NCBI GenBank assembly: GCA_027943245.1
Contig: JANDJZ010000015.1
Span: 59,813-123,812, forward strand
Direction of reading: 5' to 3'
From: Acanthamoeba sp. SK_2022b
Taxonomy: Eukaryota; Discosea; Longamoebia; Acanthamoebidae
Length of the DNA stretch: 64,000 nucleotides
Part shown: positions 60,550 to 64,000 of the stretch, piece after piece
How the letters are laid out: every line of letters begins with the position of its first letter
Position numbering within the stretch: the stretch's first letter is position 1
Notes under the pieces: generated by a model
Told to the model about the DNA's origin: nothing
What the model saw: only the letters and a program-made list of their open reading frames with translations
Database searches by the model: none
Position numbers and translations under genes: made by a program

Positions 60550-63500
60550 ATGGCCAGCTACAACCGGCCGTGGGGCCCGCCGGCCTACGCGCAGGACAGA
60601 GAACGGGGATTCTGCCCACCACAGCCTTCCTCTGTAGGCGCCGGGTTATACTCTGCGCCCGCCTACTATCCGGCGCCCGCGTCTATGCCTCCAGCAGCGC
60701 CTTCGCCATTTGCCGCCTTCGCCTCTATGCAGCCTCCGGTTGCTTCGAGCATGTTGTATGACCCCACTAAGCCCACCGTCGGCGAGCATCCTCACGTGGG
60801 AGTGGGTTATGCCGCGAGCGGGTTCGTCTCACAGACGTCTTCGCCGTCGCCGTCGGGCTACGGCTTCTCGCCAGCATCACCGACTCCCAACGCGCCCGTC
60901 TACGCCGCGCCGCGCGATGGCCGGTTGAACCCCACCGGCGGCTTTGCGCGCCAGCTGCATGAGCGCGAGCGGTTTGTGGGGCGTGACATCAGAGAACGCG
61001 AGCGAGATCCGCGGCTTCGCGCTCGAGACAGTGCCGATTGGTGGGACAGAGACCGAGAGCGAGACAGGGATAGGGACAGGGACAGAGAGCGGGACAGGGG
61101 CAGGGACCGCGACAGAGACAGGGAGCGATCGAGGGATCGAGACAGGGACCGGGAGAGAGGAGAGGACAGGCCTCGAGAACGAGATGACGATAGGGAAAGG
61201 GACAAAGAGCGAGAGCGAGAGCGGGAACGCGAACGCGAAAAAGAACGAGACAGGGAGAGAGACAGAGATAGAGATAGAGATAGAGAAAGGGACCTCCGGG
61301 AACGCGACAAAGAACGAGACAGGGAAAGAACGAGGGCGAAGGATAGCAGGGAGCGCTCGTCTTTGTCTGCAGAGGACAGCAAGCAACACGCTGCGCCAGC
61401 CGGCGCCGAACCGCCGACGATCGACCTCAATGAGGACGCTCCCCAGTCCTTCAGCGGCGGCGGCAGCAGCAGCCACAGCAACGGCAGCAGCGCCGCCAGA
61501 GAAGAGGGCCGCGCCGCGGAGGGCAAGCCCAGCGTGGTGGACGAGTACCGCAAGAGCGAGGCTAGCGACAAGCAAAAGCCCGCAAGCTCCGGCGGTGAAG
61601 GCGTCGCCAGCAGAGCCAAAGACGCGGCGGCGGGCGAAAGCGGGCCGACGCCGAGCAAGACCGGGGCCACGCCACGAAAGCGACTGCAGCGACGGAGGGA
61701 CGCCGAGGCCGAGGCAGCCGCCAAGGAGGAGGCCGCCGTGCGCAAGCGCAAGAGCGAGATCGACAGGCAGGGTCTCGGGAGCATGAAGTTCAAGAAGATC
61801 AAGCGCGGCGACCATGATAAAAGCGCGCACGATGACCTCGAGAGCCAATGGCCAAAGGCCTCCCCGGCCGCCGTCGCCGCGCCTGCCGCTGCTGAGCACG
61901 GGCCCGAGAATGAGGGCTCGCTGGAGGCCGCGCTCGATGCGCTCAGGGAGGAGAACGGCGCGGCCAGTACGCAGCCGCCACGGCCCGAGCAACGACCCGA
62001 CGCGAGCGAGGCCGAAGAGAAGGGGGACAAGCCTTTGGAACCGCCCACAACGAAAACGCGGCGACGAAAAGCGAGCGTCCCGGCCGAAACCGAAGAAAAC
62101 GAGAAGGACGAGGAGTTCAGGTTCGCCAATACGAGCGATGAGGCGGAGAAGAAGAAGGGGCTAGAGGAGGAGGAGGAGGCAAATCACCAGAAGGCCGAGA
62201 GGCAGGAAGCGCCGGCCAAGGGCGCGAAGGAGAAGACCAAGACCAAGAAAGAAAAGGTAGAGAAGAAGAAAGAGAAGAAGGAAAAGAAAAAGAAGAATAG
62301 GGAGAAGGTGGCCGACAGCCAGGGCGAAGAAGAGGAGGAGGAGGATGACGACCAGCCACGAGACAAGAAGGGCAAGAAGGCCGCCGAAGCCGCGGCCAAG
62401 CCAGAAGAGCACACGGCCCCTAAGAACTGCCTGGGCCTCACCCTGGAGCAGGTCTTGGGCCAGGAGGAAAAACTCTGGGTGCGCACACTGCCTACGACCC
62501 CCCCCCCCACTCCTCTGGCCGATCAACTGCGAGCGCTCACTGGGCTCACTCACGTCCTCTTTGTCGTCACCGCTGCAGGCCGATCTCCGACGGAATACGC
62601 CCGCCGGTGAGAAGACTTAGTACAGCTCTCCGCTTCCTCGCTTGTCGTGGTCGTGGTCGTCGTGGTCGCGTTGATGGTGTGCCCAGGAAATGGAGTGCTT
62701 TGACAAAGGGATGCTGACCAGCGACGAACAAATGGCGCAGCTTTTGTCTGTATCCGGAATGCGGAAGGGAGATCAGCGCGCAGAACCTCCTCCGACACAT
62801 GTACCGACACCAGCGCTTGAACGACTTTGGTATCGCCGCCTTTCGCTCCCGCCTCTTTTCCTCGCGCTGCTGGCGGTATCGCTTTCGCAACAGCCTTTAC
62901 GTTCCCTTATTTGTTTTCTAAATTAATTTAATAGGAATTTATTTTTGTTTCTATTTATTTGTGTGCGCTCGTGGCCACAGGCCCGCTTGGTCTTGCCGGC
63001 GAAGCGAAAAAGGAAGGAGTGGCCGCAAGCCCGAGGAGCGCGCGAGGCGCGAGGGCCACTGGCAGACGAGGTCGGGGAGGCCGACGAGGGGACGGCAAGC
63101 CGACCGCCGCCCGAAAGCCCCGAGGGCGGCGGCAGAGGCGATCGGCGAAGGACGAAGCCTACGGCAGCTCCGACGAGGAGCTGAGCTCGAACGACGAGAA
63201 GGGGCCCAAGGAGGGCGACGAGGCTGACGAGGACGAAGAGCAGGAGGGAGTCGTCGAGGACGAGGAGGATGCGATGGCGATCGTGATCAGTGGCTCGGAG
63301 GAGAGCGAGGGGGAGGAAGCCCACGGCCAGACCACCTTCACCAAGCAAAGCCAAGGCCGAGAGACTGAGGCGGACAGGAAAGGGAGAGGCGGTAGGAAGG
63401 GGCAGCAATGGCCATCGACTCCGTTGACCGCCGCCTCAACCATGCGACCACCTCGAGTGGGAGGGGCCCTCGTCGAAGTGGACGCCGACCGCGTCGCCGA

Positions 63501-64000
63501 GTTTCTCTTCCTCTCGGAGCCGCGGGGCGGCGGTGCGACAATGGAGATGGCGGATGACGAGGAGAACACGGAGCCTCGCATCGTCGTCAGCACAATCGGG
63601 GACATGGCGTTCATCGAGGAGACCATGGAGGAGAAGCAGCGGCGCGAGGCGCGGGAGAGGTCGCGCGGCGAGGACGCGGCGCCGTCGGCCATCGAGGGGC
63701 TGCTGGGCGATGCCGACCTCATGCGGCGCATTAGCGAGGCGCTCGCCGAGGCGCTCAGGCAGCGGCGCGCCGGAGAAGAGGAAAATGACGCTGACGAAAA
63801 CGGAGAAGACCTCGCGAGTCGGGCGTCGCAGGGCTTTGTCGACGCGATAGTGCGGGAGAGCGAGCGGCTCGACCGGCAGGTGCGCGAGCTCGCGGGCCGG
63901 CAGCGGGCCTTTGGCGACCTGCTGTGCGCCATGCTCGGGCGGGATCGGCGGAAAGACCGCGAGCGTGAGGGCGACGAGGGTGAGGCCCTGCGGCGGGAGG
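60550..64000 (+). CDS. RD/RE-repeat nuclear protein with C2H2-like finger (3' end outside window)
   Basis: ATG at 60550 (MASYNRPWGPPAYAQDRERG). A Pro/Ala/Tyr-rich start is followed by about 110 residues of alternating Arg with Asp or Glu (61020-61350), as in RNA-processing RD/RS-type proteins. A long charged region follows (KTKTKKEKVEKKKEKKEKK). After NCLGLTLEQVLGQEEKLW an intron leads to ADLRRNTPA. Another leads to NKWRSFCLYPECGREI with NLLRHMYRHQRLNDF, i.e. C-x4-C-x12-H-x4-H, a C2H2-like finger. A GT at about 62840 and AG at 62980 keep frame into GPLGLAGEAKKEG, a basic GRRGRGGRRGDG stretch and an acidic region. MADDEENTEPRIVVSTIGDM and helices rich in Arg/Glu continue to the edge. Single-gene structure is inferred from frame-compatible splice sites; it could be two genes. 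Function probably in chromatin or RNA metabolism. Confidence 0.65.

Noticed and set aside
60877..62129. Long minus-strand frames made of Ser/Leu/Arg repeats
   Set aside because: They are antisense to the RD/RE-repeat gene on the plus strand; repeat codons leave several frames open.

Overview
This is nuclear DNA of a free-living amoeba; gene content and style fit an Acanthamoeba-type amoebozoan. The coding DNA is GC-rich. Genes are split by many short GT-AG introns (often about 50-100 bp) and lie a few tens to hundreds of bases apart on both strands. The products are eukaryotic: an eIF2-alpha kinase, Arf-GAP, SETD9-like and NO66-like proteins, a CCDC174-like protein, a PAPS-type transporter, and tyrosine-kinase-like receptor kinases. 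There are two nuclear tRNA genes. No CRISPR, operon or prokaryotic signal was seen. Gene models below were joined by hand across introns, so outer limits are firmer than single splice sites.

Left part (1-10.8 kb): an NO66/MINA-type JmjC ribosomal oxygenase running off the left edge, a two-domain Nudix protein, a DEDDy 3'-5' exonuclease, a CpG-poor gap, and an HRI-like eIF2-alpha kinase with a large acidic insert in its kinase domain.

Centre-left (11.9-28.8 kb, with an outlier at 36.7-38.6 kb): a clustered family of six paralogous regulators. Five carry a fungal-type Zn2Cys6 binuclear cluster. All have a coiled coil, a conserved LPFL-S-Y motif and a PAS-like domain, and most have an AT-hook-like RGRP box. 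The zinc cluster is always cut by a phase-2 intron just after the third cysteine. One member has two zinc clusters in tandem and one has none. An ankyrin protein and a putative mitochondrial protein sit between the first and second members. I regard this array as the most interesting system in the window.

Middle (29-36.5 kb): a CCDC174-like protein, tRNA-Pro(UGG), an intronless gene of ten 27-residue ankyrin-like repeats of the kind common in giant viruses of amoebae, a block of about 809 bp with no CpG at all, a sedolisin (tripeptidyl-peptidase) gene, and tRNA-Leu(AAG).

Right part (38.7-64 kb): a DUF4246 protein; a 6.7 kb receptor gene with two PstS-like periplasmic-binding ectodomains, an EGF-like motif, one membrane span and a kinase-cyclase-kinase cytoplasmic part; an ASCH (TRIP4-like) protein; a PAPS/nucleotide-sugar transporter; a SETD9-like SET protein; an SH3-like scaffold; an Arf-GAP; a small secreted cysteine-rich protein; and an RD/RE-repeat zinc-finger nuclear protein running off the right edge.
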